In this document: positions 21,103 through 32,441 of the stretch, piece by piece
Position numbering within the stretch: position 1 is the stretch's first letter
How the letters are laid out: every line of letters begins with the position of its first letter
Assembly (NCBI GenBank): GCA_039105265.1
Contig: JAPFFF010000057.1
Span: 806,001-870,000, forward strand
Direction of reading: 5' to 3'
From: Tritrichomonas musculus
Lineage: Eukaryota > Parabasalia > Tritrichomonadida > Tritrichomonadidae
DNA length: 64,000 nt
Program-made: the position numbers and the translations under genes
The notes under the pieces: generated by a model
The model's database searches: none
Told to the model about the DNA's origin: nothing
Seen by the model: the letters and a program-made list of their open reading frames with translations, nothing else

Positions 21103-21811
21103 GCTTTTTTTAAAAAATGAATTTTTCCTATATATTCCATAATTTTGTCAAAATTATGAGTAAAAATTTTCCAAAAATTTTTCATAATTTTGTAAATATT
21201 TTATTATGGAAATAATTACACATATTTTTTTTTATTTTTTATTTATAAAATAAATATTATTATTAAAATAATAGGTAAAAAAAGCAAAATATATCTCAAA
21301 AACCAAGATATTCTTTTGTATATGTTAAAAATCTCATTTTCCAAAACACCCTCATTCAATTTTATGCTGATCATTAAAAAAGTAAGAATTTCCAGCTCAA
21401 AAAAAAAAAAAAAAAAAAAACGTTTATTAATTATCACCGAATTTTTTTTGTTCAATTTAAACAGTATACTGTTAATTTTGAGTGTATAAAATAAAAATAA
21501 TTTTATGAACAGTATTAATGTATATTTTTATAGAAGAGTGATGTAGCAAAACGAACTTTTTGTATGGATATGTGGTCTAAATAAACTTTTTGAGAAATTC
21601 AAATTAAAAATTTTTTGTAAAAAAAGTATGACTTCTATGCTTTTTAACTCCTTTTAAAATAATTTAAAAATCTTTGTTTTCTTATTTAAAGAGCTCGAAA
21701 ATATTTGTAAACCTCGGAAATATTTGTTAACCTTCAATTTTTTTCCATATCTAATGGAATTTATTCGACGCAGGTTTTTTAATAGCATATTCACTCTTTT
21801 CTTCAAAAAGT
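21103..21811. other. Intergenic up to the edge of inverted arm 2
   Basis: An A run near 21399-21420. The frame at 21243-21455 is an AT-rich artefact. No gene recognised. Confidence 0.45.
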
Positions 21812-22542
21812 AGAAAAATCAGTTTTCTGTGTGAAACGGTTTTGGGTCAATTAAACGTTAAAAACGATTACATTATTATTCAAAAAACTCTTAAAATATC
21901 AATTTCTAATTAATATAAAAGTAAATTATTAAATTAATCTTAAAAAAGTTTTTTTTTTAATTTTTGCAATTTTATAATTAAAACAATATTCATGCATGAA
22001 ATCCATCTTTTGTCTTAATATTTTCTAGTTTATACCAAAATCATAACTTTCAAAGAAACAAGCATACTTAATTTCTTTGAGAATCAAATATAAAAATAAT
22101 TGTAAACTTGATATCAATTACAGAGATCTCGAGATCTCAAACTGATTCATCTTTTTTTATAATTTGTATTTTGAATTTTAAAATATTTAAAAATAAATAA
22201 TATAATGCATTGATGTTTATTTTAAGATTAAAATCAAAAAATACATTCTTTTTTATGAAATATTTGAGATTAAAATACGATCATATATTTATCAAAAAGT
22301 TTGATTGAAAATTCTGATATCAAAATCTGAGAAAAAAAATTCTCGATCTCTGAAATCGATCTCGAGAATCTGTGCATATTTATGTATCGATATCAAAAAG
22401 TCAATCAATTATCGATCTCGAGAATCGGAAAATTACAAGCTTAAATAAACAAATTTGTGCAAAATTTTACTAAATTTCAAATTTCTATGAAATTCTCTTA
22501 CAGAAATATACAAAATCAAAATATATAAATATGATCAAATAT

Positions 22543-22636
22543 ATAGCATCGTGTTAAGTCCAAATGTCACTTTTTTGACCTTTTAACCAATATTTTTGAC
22601 CAAAAAAAGTGACATTTGGACTTAACAAGATGCTAT
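22543..22636. repeat. Small foldback element, copy in arm 2
   Basis: Counterpart of 4135-4228, with the same 35-bp arms (taagtccaaatgtcacttttt) and a short centre. Confidence 0.6.
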
Positions 22637-22709
22637 AATCAAATATAAATTGAATGTAAGATTTTAACTTTTCTTTAAAAAAAAAATATTCAATTTCTAA
22701 AGAATGGTT

Positions 22710-22854
22710 AATCAAATCTGTTATTACTTCAGGCCTTCAAGGATTTAAAAAACTAAATTTAACTAACAATAATTTTTCTGAAGATAATATTGAAGACATG
22801 AAAAATTTTATCAACACAAAGCACACTTCATTTATATCATATATATTTTTATAA
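22710..22854 (+). pseudogene. LRR protein C-terminal fragment in arm 2
   Basis: Encodes only the last LRR unit (GLQGFKKLNLTNNNFSEDN) and the tail ending ISYIFL before TAA. The preceding part present in arm 1 is deleted here. Confidence 0.55.
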
Positions 22855-23131
22855 AATAGAGACATGTCAACCAAAAAAAAAAAAAATATAAATACCTCCC
22901 TAAAAGTTTTGGCTTAATATCATTATAGTTCGTTAAATAAAGAATTTTAAATATATATTATTCATTCTTGGTATTATTATCAAATTGTAATATGGAACAT
23001 CGAATTTTTCTTCCACTTTTTGAATAGGATATACTGTATATAATCTTTGATAGCCAAAAGATTATTCCTGACAATCCAAAGAGGGCTGAACATTTTTTAA
23101 TTGTGTATAAAATATTGGAGCGGTATAATAT

Positions 23132-23269
23132 ATGGATATAAATGTCAATGAATTTATGGAGGAAATTAAAAAGATACAAACAAATCTTTTAGATTTTCTC
23201 GAACATGGTAGAAATTTTTGCAACTTTTTGAATGATTTGTTTTTTACAAGCGAAAATTATACATTTTAA
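23132..23269 (+). pseudogene. N-terminal fragment, possibly of an ankyrin/DUF3447-type gene
   Basis: 45 codons (MDINVNEFMEEIKKIQTNLL, then DFLEHG) that resemble the helical N-terminus seen in many trichomonad ankyrin-repeat proteins. It ends at TAA, and only scattered coding-like residues follow. It is absent from arm 1, where the corresponding 320 bp are missing. Confidence 0.35.
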
Positions 23270-24423
23270 AAACAATATTTGCATTTTAAATACAAGTTTA
23301 ATCTATGATTTTCAATTGTTGAAAATGATATGATTCAAAAAGTAATAAAATTTCTTAAATTGAATGGACGTCAATAACAAAATAATGAAACTTTTAATAT
23401 ATATGTATGCATTTATTAAATATTATTGAGCATTTATATTATTTTTCAATATAATACTAAAATGATGAGTTTTTGATATAAATATGATGAGATATTGTTT
23501 AATAATCATAGAAAAATTAGTTAAATTAATTGTCTCTGTTATTAAAAAAGTTCTGGGTATAGGAATGCTTCTTCTTCTTTTTAGCATATCACTTTTACTC
23601 ATAGGAATCAAAGGTTTGACTTTTTGAAAACAACTTTTGAGGCAATGGAATATTAAAGTGACTTTTAGGAAAAGACTTTTTATATTTTCAAAATATTTTT
23701 AACTTTTTGAAAGCAACTTTTTGGATTTAGAATTGTTTTTGTCATTTAGGAAAAGACTTTTTAGACATAGAAAATCAAAATGAGTATTAGTAAACAAAGT
23801 TTTAGTCATTACAAAATTAAATCTGGTCTTTACCTGAACATCTCCGAGTCCACCTATAACAGATAAGAATTAAGTTTTGCACTTTTTGTTCAATTGATAT
23901 AATTTCCCATAATATTTTCAAATTATTTATAATATTATATTATTAATATTAACAATTTATTTTTAAATGTAATAAGCTAGTACAAATTAAAATATTGAAT
24001 AATATAGATATATCTACTGCCAAACAAATTGTTGAAAATTTTTGATATTAATTGCAATAATCCTTTTTCTAATGATTCACTTTATGAATGTGATATCATT
24101 ATCAATAAACAAAGCTTCATTATTTTTTGACAAATGGTCCCATTGAAAATATCACAATTCAGACCAATAGAAATGAATATGAATGCAACAAATTTGGCTC
24201 TTTTTCATCCTCCCTAATTCGCGATTTTCTTATCATTTTGGTCTTGGTGATGTTGAAAAGAATCAAAAAAAATCGATTGAATGATATCTATAAGCTGCCA
24301 ATCAAGGACATCAAGGTTATATTAAAGCTTTAAATACTAAATAATTAAACAAAAAATTATTTTATCAGTTGATCATTACAATTTTGTATATAGAAGAAAT
24401 TTTACTTAAATGAAGTATGTGGA

Positions 24424-25640
24424 TTAGATGACTTTCCCATAAATCTCAATCGAATTCATCAGTAAATAATGATAACTGTCACTATTATCAAACCAGGTTG
24501 GTCCTGTTTGTTGAATTCGGAGATATTTGAATGGTTTATCTTTGTGTTCTTCACTCGAAATAGGAAACAGGTGAACACGGCTCCCGCCTCTAAGTGACTC
24601 ATTGTTTGCTTGTGAATCAAGTGTCACCCACGACACCATGTCGTTCGATCCCTCAAATTCCCATGTTCTTAGATGATCATGTTTTTCCATGCAATAAGAC
24701 CTGATGATGTAGCCTGATGGAATTACTTCATGTTTCTTGAATTCAAAACAAATCCAAGAATTTGGCCTATTTTGCGTTTGGAAGTAGTTTTCTTTGTTGT
24801 CGTATTGAAGGAGGTTGAATGGGTCACCATCATGTATGGATGAGTAGGTGATGCCGACTTCGTCTCTGATGTTTCCATTGTTTTGCAGATAATTCAAAAT
24901 TCCATCAAATTCGTTGCTTTTGTTTCCAATCTCAATATGGAGTCGTTTCTTCGTGCGCTCGTGCTTGGTACTTGAAAAACATGCCTTGATTGGCTCGTTA
25001 AGACGGCGGACAATTGTTTCCCATGTCGACTTCGTCATGTCGTTGAAATCGAAGATTTCTGTGAATTTGTTCATCCCTTCTGCGCAAACGTTGATGAATT
25101 CAACATACTCGTACAGCGACGAGTACTTCCGGTCCTTCTCGTAAAGGCAGTTCACAAATTCAAGCAGCTCTTCCTCGCTTTCAAGCTCAAGTTTCGGATT
25201 GTTTAAAACTTGTCCAATGATGCTTTCATCAATGCATGCTAAGCATTCTTCATTTTCTTTATCAAACTTATCTTTGAGATCATGGAAATGTGATGTGAAA
25301 AATTCTATCTCTGATGAAAGTTCTTTTGAAAATATTCTTGGGTGTTTCTGGTGTTTCTTGATATGGTCAAATATGTTATCAACACTGAGTTCGCTTTCTT
25401 GGGATAAGTTGATCTCAATTTTGTCAATTTCAAGGATGTCAACGATTTCCGTGAGAAACGGTATATCTTGAGCAGATATTTCTTCTTGTTCGAATTTTAA
25501 AAGTTTAAGAATTTTGCTAAAATCTCCTTTCGTCTCTGTATCGATCGAAATTTCTTTAAATATCGGATCATTTAAATGAATTTTTGAAATTTTTGTAGAT
25601 AAGAGGTCAGCTGCGAATGTGCTTATACCAATTTTTTTCG
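24424..25640 (-). pseudogene. BTB plus F5/8 type C protein, 5'-truncated copy 2
   Basis: The frame is open without interruption from the arm edge near 25640 to the stop at 24424. It gives most of the BTB domain (STFAADLLSTKISKIHL), the helical linker and the whole discoidin domain with the same end (LLMNSIEIYGKVI). It therefore shows what copy 1 looked like before its two frame changes. The first ~35 codons and the promoter are replaced by unrelated AT-rich sequence. The first internal Met is at 25155 and would give a 243-residue product holding only the linker and discoidin domain. The gene is truncated; expression of the short form is conceivable but unsupported. Confidence 0.8.
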
Positions 25641-26339
25641 TCTAATAAAAGATTAATGAACTTTTTCAATACTTTATAAATTCAATTTTTAATTGCTTTT
25701 GAAATTGTTTTTTTTGGATTAAAAACGATTACTTTTGAAATTAAATATAAATATATAAATATAAATATATAAATATAAATATATAAATATAAATAATATT
25801 CATAATATATAATTACAATAAAAAAGTTATACTTTATTATTACTTTTAAGAATAAATGTAATAATAACTTTTCAATATTCTTCAGAATTTTAAAAAAAAT
25901 TCAATCATATTTATTCAATTTTATTATAATATTAATCATTTATATCTTAAAATTTTGCGATAGTTTTTAGTTATAAATTTATAAATAGTCTAATTTATTA
26001 AAAATATATATAATATAAAATTATGATGGTTAATTTCAAAATTTGATTGATCTTTACCTAAATAAATCACCAATATATGGAAAATAATCATAGTTATAAA
26101 AACTAAAAAAAAATTATAATTGGTTAACAACTTGCTCGATTTCAGTCACTTTTATTTGTGTTTCTGATATATAAAAAATTTTTTTTAAATAAAATAACTA
26201 AATGAATGAGCTTGAATAACATCATTTATTCTTTTATATATATTTTTACAATAAAGATTTATTTCTATATTTAATTCTATCATGAAACAGTTGTTCTTAA
26301 TTTGTTTTTTCACATTTTTATCATGAAAAACATATCAAA
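25641..26339. other. Intergenic with an AAATAT microsatellite
   Basis: A run of aaatataaatatat repeats lies at about 25741-25797. The rest is AT-rich, with no gene. Confidence 0.6.
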
Positions 26340-29300
26340 CTAAAAAAAACTTTTTTCAATATTACTAACATAAGCTGGATATGACATTGGAACATCTGAT
26401 ATTTGATTCATTAGATTATGAAGATGATAAACATCTTCTTGCAGTGATAATCTTTCATTTGACAAATTTTTCATTCCGAAAATTTCACAACATTGCGATG
26501 CCCAAATTGATCTTAAGAAATCTCGTTCAATTTTAAAGACATTCCATTCACTTTCTGATTTTCTTATGAATGACAATTTATTACTTTCATTATTTTTGAT
26601 TATTGAGAAAAAACATTTATTTTCATATTTTTTGCTCATTTTATTTTTGTTATATCTGAATTCCAACAGAATTTTCTCTAAATCTGAATTGCTGCAAATT
26701 TCATATTCTTCTTCTGTTTGATCAAGAAACTCTTTTACTTCTTCGAATTCTTCTGCCTCAGGAGCTAAATAACTTGAGGCTAGAAACATGTATAAGCATG
26801 ATCGCATTCCTGCATCATATATAAAACTTTCAACGCCCGTTTGTCCATCCCTTGAAAAGTAGTCTGTGAAAAATGTTGTTGGCTTTTTCATAAAAAAGTT
26901 AACAATGTCGTATGATTTATAGAGAAAGTCATGAATAGCTTGAGAATTAAACTCAAATCGTTCATATATTTCTTCATCAAACGTATTATCATTCATGTAA
27001 TTTATTGTTTCATTAGAAGGATCTTCATCATCATCACTTGAATTTATAGATGAAATAGAATCATCATCATGATTATCATTTCTATTAGTATTTGCATTTT
27101 GATTTGTTTCATTATTTGCATTTTGATTTGTTTCATTATTTGTATTTTGATTTGTTTCATTATTTGCATTTTGATTCGTATTATTATTATTTATATTTGA
27201 GATTAAATTTAATATGTTTTCAAATAAAGATTGGCCACTTTCGTTAATCAAATTCAATAATTTATTTTCTGAATCATTGTGTTTAATAAAGCAAAAGCAC
27301 AATGAATATGTAATCCATTGACTTTTTTGTTCAGGTGTCAATGACACATATGCATTATGTATGTCAATTGGATAATAATTGTATCCATAAAAAGTGACAT
27401 CTTTAGCAACAGGTGAATAAATTGATCTTATAAATTGAATTGATTTATCAACATCCAATCTACTCAAGTCATATCCATTAATATTTGTGAAAATACTCAA
27501 CTCGCCAGAATGGCAAAGAGTATTTTGTGTAAATTCAGCACATCTTATTTGAAAATCAATAGAAAAAGAATTCATTGAAATAATATGACACAGAATAATG
27601 CTTCGATCTCGATGAAACAAGAAAAACGAATTTTCATCAACAATTCCAAAAGCACCTTTCTTAATCATATTAAATAATTTTTCCTTAAATGAGCCAACAA
27701 AAGAATGATAAACAAAAGAATCAATTATATGTTCTTTTGATGAATACTTTTCCGCAGTGTAGTCCCAGAAAAGGTTGCTTTTTGGAGGAAAAGGTTGTGG
27801 CCAACTATGAAACATAAACAAGAAATTGATGGGTGAACCGGTGATCAATGACCAAAAGAAAGCAGGAACATAAAACCAATATGAAGGAAGGAATAATAGT
27901 CCTTTAAAATAATAAATAAGAATTTGAATAATTGGATGAAAATCAGAAAAAACGGTTTCAATATCCAAAAAGAATCTCATCAAGCAAAGATCAGTGTCCA
28001 AAAATCCCATTGAAAGTTTGCATCTCATGAAAAGAATATCGATAATAGAGAAAAATTTTCGTGATATAAACAAACCTGTCAAAAAATTCAATGCAAGATC
28101 AGAAGTCAACTCAAAATCATAATATAAAGCAAACCTGGCAATTAATAAAGCCAAACCGAAGACTTGTGGCTCTGAAAAAGAGCGATTCATTGAATGAACG
28201 ATCAACAAAGATGAAATGACAAAATGTGTGCCATCTAATAACAATGAGCCAGCAATGATTGGAGCAGAAATAAATGAAAATATCATTCGAACATAATCCA
28301 AAATTTTATGATTTTTAATGACTTGAACGTAAACAAAAAAATAGCACGAAATGGATGAAATGTATGGAATTATGAATTCAAAAATTGAATAATAAACAAT
28401 GAAGATGATTTCTATTATGTTGCTCGATGATTCATTGGCAAGAAAACGATTAAAAATTGTAAAAAATGTTGAGCCAACAGCAGATTTAATCAACGATAAA
28501 ATTGCAACTTTTTTGTTGATTTCAAATGAAGTGACAAACGATGAAAAAAATAGACAGATCATTCGTGACCAAAACAGATTTTTAAAATACAAAACAACAC
28601 AACAAAAGGCAAGTGAAACAGAGCCACGAAGAAACTGAATCAAGCAATCAATTATCGTCGTACATCCAGAAAAACCGAAAAAATAACGGTTAACAAATTC
28701 AATAAACCAATGAATTGTCGACCTCGGCAATCCAACAAAACCGTACAATATTGTAATATCAAAAAACATAAAAAGAAGCATGTAATATAAAATTATTCGA
28801 ATGCCCAAATAATCAATGTCATGTTTAAACAGAAAAAAAAGAAAAATTGAAAGCAAAATTATTGAAAAACATCTTGTTTGTGAATTTTCAAAATTTGAAT
28901 AGGAAACGGAATAAAATTCACTTGTTTTTGGTATTAATAATGTACTATGAGCAGTTGCAAGTGTAAATGAAGCAATGAGAATAATGAATAAATTATGAAT
29001 ATCATAATATTTTCGAACCAGATAAGTGTACGTGAATGATGATAAAAAAGATAAAATTGTATTGATAATAATATGAATTACACTGATGTTGTGCGTTAAA
29101 CATTCACAAAACTCCCTTGATTCACTATCTGAATTTTCATTTCCAACTTTTTGCTTTTTTCTCGAACATTTTTTATTTATTTTAACACTTGAAAGAATTA
29201 AAAAAATAGAAAAAGACACTGCTCCAGAATATATTGCAATTTGAGTGGCTGTTTTCATTGCAAAAAATTGAATAAGAAATAATATGAAAAAAATGAATAC

Positions 29301-29402
29301 AAACCATGGTGGCGAAAGAGCTGAAAATAAAAAGGTTTCTTGTTCATCACTGTATTCAACGAGACTCATAAATGCACTAAGAGGTTGAGAAAAAAAAATC
29401 AT
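26340..29402 (-). CDS. Pecanex-like multi-pass membrane protein
   Basis: 1020 residues. The N-terminal ~500 residues hold roughly ten hydrophobic membrane segments. The region around residues 505-700 matches the pecanex C-terminal domain: SPINFLFMFHSWPQPFPP followed by NLFWDYT (the FWERDYN position), then VDENSFFLFHRDRSIILCHI, FQIRCAEFTQNTLCHSGELS (like FQLRGLEFxGTYCQQRE) and PEQKSQWI. An Asn/Thr-rich insert (NNETNQN repeats, about residues 740-785) and an acidic stretch interrupt the C-terminal part. Pecanex proteins are ER/Golgi-type membrane proteins implicated in Notch signalling in animals; Notch is absent here, so only a general membrane role can be suggested. Assignment rests on motif resemblance by eye. 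The plus-strand frame at 28399-28638 is a shadow. Confidence 0.8.
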   Translation of the reverse strand: MIFFSQPLSAFMSLVEYSDEQETFLFSALSPPWFVFIFFILFLIQFFAMKTATQIAIYSGAVSFSIFLILSSVKINKKCSRKKQKVGNENSDSESREFCECLTHNISVIHIIINTILSFLSSFTYTYLVRKYYDIHNLFIILIASFTLATAHSTLLIPKTSEFYSVSYSNFENSQTRCFSIILLSIFLFFLFKHDIDYLGIRIILYYMLLFMFFDITILYGFVGLPRSTIHWFIEFVNRYFFGFSGCTTIIDCLIQFLRGSVSLAFCCVVLYFKNLFWSRMICLFFSSFVTSFEINKKVAILSLIKSAVGSTFFTIFNRFLANESSSNIIEIIFIVYYSIFEFIIPYISSISCYFFVYVQVIKNHKILDYVRMIFSFISAPIIAGSLLLDGTHFVISSLLIVHSMNRSFSEPQVFGLALLIARFALYYDFELTSDLALNFLTGLFISRKFFSIIDILFMRCKLSMGFLDTDLCLMRFFLDIETVFSDFHPIIQILIYYFKGLLFLPSYWFYVPAFFWSLITGSPINFLFMFHSWPQPFPPKSNLFWDYTAEKYSSKEHIIDSFVYHSFVGSFKEKLFNMIKKGAFGIVDENSFFLFHRDRSIILCHIISMNSFSIDFQIRCAEFTQNTLCHSGELSIFTNINGYDLSRLDVDKSIQFIRSIYSPVAKDVTFYGYNYYPIDIHNAYVSLTPEQKSQWITYSLCFCFIKHNDSENKLLNLINESGQSLFENILNLISNINNNNTNQNANNETNQNTNNETNQNANNETNQNANTNRNDNHDDDSISSINSSDDDEDPSNETINYMNDNTFDEEIYERFEFNSQAIHDFLYKSYDIVNFFMKKPTTFFTDYFSRDGQTGVESFIYDAGMRSCLYMFLASSYLAPEAEEFEEVKEFLDQTEEEYEICSNSDLEKILLEFRYNKNKMSKKYENKCFFSIIKNNESNKLSFIRKSESEWNVFKIERDFLRSIWASQCCEIFGMKNLSNERLSLQEDVYHLHNLMNQISDVPMSYPAYVSNIEKSFF

Positions 29403-30081
29403 GATTTAAAATTATAATTATACATTCAATTTATTAAAATGATTTTTTTCTCAATTATTAAAAATTTAAACTTTTTTTTTCAAAAAAAAAAAATAAAATA
29501 TTTATGTAAAGTATATCAATATATTTATAATATCTAAAAATATTATTATTATTATTAATTTTAAGATATATATTATATTTTATAAATCTAAAATAATTAA
29601 TAAATCCCAAAAAGAAATAAAGATAAAAATATTTTAAAAATTTGTATATTAAAATTTTCATTTTCAATATAAATAACTCATTGATATGCAAGAAAAACTT
29701 ATCAAAATATATTTTATTATTATATATTCGATGAATTAAATCATATCTTTTTAGATCATATTTTAAAATATAGAATGGCACGAAATGTAATATAATCTCA
29801 AATCATTTATTTGTTATGAGTGAGAATTCTTTGTAATTTGGGGAAAATGGTGAGAAATATTATATGCAACTAATTTTTTTTTCAAAAATTGGTGAGTATA
29901 TCCCAATCAAAAAAATAATAATAATAAATGAAACAAAAATAAGTAATTTTTAAGCAATTTATTTACATAAACAAAAGCATAATTAATAACAAGTTGCATA
30001 ATCATCATAAAAATTTTGATTCAAATATTAATTATTTTTCTATTATGAAAAGAATGGCACGGCGTATCAAAACTTTCATGA
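29403..30081. other. Intergenic, nothing recognised
   Basis: A 107-codon minus-strand frame at 29458-29781 is almost entirely F/I/Y/K/N and looks like translated AT-rich spacer. Confidence 0.5.
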
Positions 30082-30726
30082 TTATTGTTTTAATATAATG
30101 ATTTTTTTGACATATTCGCATTTCTTTATGATTTTAAAATTACTATGTTGCTCACATCCATTTATTTTTTCTATTGGAATTATAATTGGTTCATTATCAC
30201 TTTCAAATTTGCAATTAATGTCTGCTTCTGTTTTGGGTCTTATCATTTTGTTTAATTCAATTTGTTTCATAACATCTTTGGCTTTGCTTTCAAATTCGTT
30301 GATAAAAACATGAATATTTGCTAGGCCAGGATAATTATAGTAAATATAATTTGAAAAGAATGGGAGAAATAAATCATAATATTCAACAACTAACCTTGTA
30401 AGAATAATATTTTTCTCGTTGAAATTGGCTTTCTTCAATTCTCTTGTTCTAATCCAATATATTTTCTTGTCATATGGGCCTGCGTTGACAAAATACTCAA
30501 AAGATTTAATGAAGGCAATTATAACTTCATTTTTTAATTTATATTTCTTGAATAATTGTGCAAAATCTTCAAATTTTGTGAGGCCTTTCCTTAGAAGAAA
30601 ATCAACATTAGGCTTAATTTGTTGTGCCATATAATAACGGTCTGTATTTACAGAATTATCATGACAATCAATGAATGACTCCAAGTAATTACCGTATTTG
30701 TAACTGTTGTATGTTTTTCTAGTCAT
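30082..30726 (-). CDS. Unknown protein, member 2 of the three-copy family
   Basis: 214 residues from the ATG at 30726 (MTRKTYNSYKYGNYLESF), function unknown. The frame is open further upstream (to 30825), but family similarity begins only at TYNSYKYGN, so the internal start is preferred. Landmarks: TDRYYMAQQIKPNVDFLL, GLTKFEDFAQLFKKYKLKN, KIYWIRTRELKKANF, EKNIILTRLVVEYYDLF and FFSNYI. It is divergently arranged with member 3 (31636-32244), about 0.9 kb apart. Their upstream sequences share ggaaaaacaagacaaaattt, so the duplicated unit included part of the 5' flank. Confidence 0.82.
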   Translation of the reverse strand: MTRKTYNSYKYGNYLESFIDCHDNSVNTDRYYMAQQIKPNVDFLLRKGLTKFEDFAQLFKKYKLKNEVIIAFIKSFEYFVNAGPYDKKIYWIRTRELKKANFNEKNIILTRLVVEYYDLFLPFFSNYIYYNYPGLANIHVFINEFESKAKDVMKQIELNKMIRPKTEADINCKFESDNEPIIIPIEKINGCEQHSNFKIIKKCEYVKKIIILKQ

Positions 30727-31635
30727 GACTGTTAAAAAATGAAATATAAGCCGAAAATTTTGTCTTGTTTTTCCACTCTCAAAATTTATAAACTTTTTGA
30801 CTATTTGAATTTTTGTTAAATTCAATTTTTGAAAGTATTCAATGGCATAAAATTTCCACTTGAATTATTTTTTTCCAATCGAGTAACGGCATGTAAATTT
30901 AAAATTTTTTCCAAGAAAATAGGATAAAAAGCATTTTAATAATATTAATGATATAAAGGTTTGCTTTATGATTATTTGCAGTTAATTAGCGAACCTAATA
31001 TTGGAATCTTAAAATATAATAAAAATTTTATATCTCATATCTAGTCCTATCGTTTCAATAAAATTTCCTAAAGCTTTTTCTTTTTCTTTATTCATTTCTT
31101 TTACGAAAAAACTAATGAAATATTTCGTAAAAGCTAGATTAATTATGAAAATTAATGAGTAAAGACATATTATTGAATAATTTTAGGTAGCTATATTGAA
31201 TAATTTTCCAACTAATTGGTATTGAATTTAATGTCAATACTTAATAATATAATAAAATAAAAACAAATTCTTCTTTTTTGTTTATTTTTCTAACGATAAG
31301 TATAAATGTTGGTGCTTATTGACAATATAAGAATTCTTTTTTATTTTTTGAAAATAATTTATTATATTAAATTTATCTCCATAAAACTATCCCATGCTAC
31401 TTTCAATAAGAATTGACTATGCTATTTAAAATGGATTTTCCATGGAAAAAAACGATTGATTTAATTAAATCATTTGGAAACTTGATTAAAAAAACTTTCA
31501 ATTTGAAATTTCCAATGGTTTCTGAAAAAGTTTATATCATTTGGAAAATTTTTGAAAATCTTGGATTCAAAATTTTGGATAAAAAATTTTTTGGAAAAAC
31601 AAGACAAAATTTTATTGAAAAAATCATTTTTCAAA
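30727..31635. other. Divergent intergenic region between family members 2 and 3
   Basis: Shares a 20-bp motif (ggaaaaacaagacaaaattt) close upstream of both genes, in opposite orientations. The frame at 31413-31646 runs through this leader and is not supported by similarity. Confidence 0.5.
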
Positions 31636-32244
31636 ATGATGAATAAAAGAAAATATAATAGTTACAAGTACGGAAATAGATTAGAGTCATTCTTTGATGT
31701 TCCTCAAGATACTGTTCCAAAGATGGATCGTTATTATATGTATCAACAAATGTATCCTATTATTAATTTTCTTCGTGAAAAAGGTCTCACAGAATTTGAA
31801 GATTTTGCGCATTTATTCAAGAGATATAAAATGAAAAATAATGATATTTTATGTTTTATAAAATCTCTTGTTGAGTACATTAACTCAAGAACTCAAGAAA
31901 AGAAAATCAGTTGGATCAGAGAAAGAGAATTGAAGAAAGCCAATTTCTGTGAGAAGAACATCATAATCACACGAATAATTGTCGAATATTATGATTCTTT
32001 TCTTTCTTTCTTTTCAAATTATATCATCCAAAATTATTTCAGTATTCACAATATAAAAACTTTCATCACTGAATTTGAAAGTAAGGCCAAGGATCTTATG
32101 GAAAAAGTTGATTCAAATTCAAATGAAAAAATTGAAATTAACGATATTTCTCCAGTTTCAAATTTACATGAAATATCATTAGCTCCTGATATTGAAATAG
32201 TTTCAATTGCCGATTTGTACAAAATATCCAATTTAATTATTTAA
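31636..32244 (+). CDS. Unknown protein, member 3 of the three-copy family
   Basis: 202 residues from ATG at 31636 (MMNKRKYNSYKYGNRLESFF); function unknown. The longer frame from 31552 reads through the duplicated leader, so the later start is chosen because similarity begins at KYNSYKYGN. Shared core: MDRYYMYQQMYPIINFLREK, GLTEFEDFAHLFKRYKMKN, KISWIRERELKKANF, EKNIIITRIIVEYYDSF, FFSNYI and a KAKDLMEKV helix. The C-terminal ~50 residues are unlike the other two. Mostly helical, soluble. Confidence 0.82.
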   Translation: MMNKRKYNSYKYGNRLESFFDVPQDTVPKMDRYYMYQQMYPIINFLREKGLTEFEDFAHLFKRYKMKNNDILCFIKSLVEYINSRTQEKKISWIRERELKKANFCEKNIIITRIIVEYYDSFLSFFSNYIIQNYFSIHNIKTFITEFESKAKDLMEKVDSNSNEKIEINDISPVSNLHEISLAPDIEIVSIADLYKISNLII

Positions 32245-32441
32245 ACAGAAAAGAAAAATGGTTGTCCTTGGAATGAAAAGACTCATAATCATATATATGT
32301 ATATATTTTATATAAAGTGTCCATAGTATCCAATATCTAAATATATTTTTTAAACAAAAAAAAAAAAAAAAATTTAAAATAAACAATTTAAAAAATTGAA
32401 TAGATATTCAAATTTGAGATTATGTAAAATAAAAAATTTAT

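Larger units (their letters stand above)
21812..25630 (-). repeat. Large inverted duplication, arm 2
   Basis: Reverse complement of 932-4966. Against arm 1 it lacks about 530 bp of the LRR relic (break between gatttgat and cattcttt) and has about 320 bp more around 23118-23435. At its outer end the match stops within the BTB region (tataagcacattcgc), so the gene here lost its first ~35 codons. At its inner end the match stops at gaagaa. Confidence 0.9.

Noticed and set aside
29458-29781. 107-codon minus-strand frame
   Set aside because: Almost pure F/I/Y/K/N composition, typical of translated AT-rich spacer.
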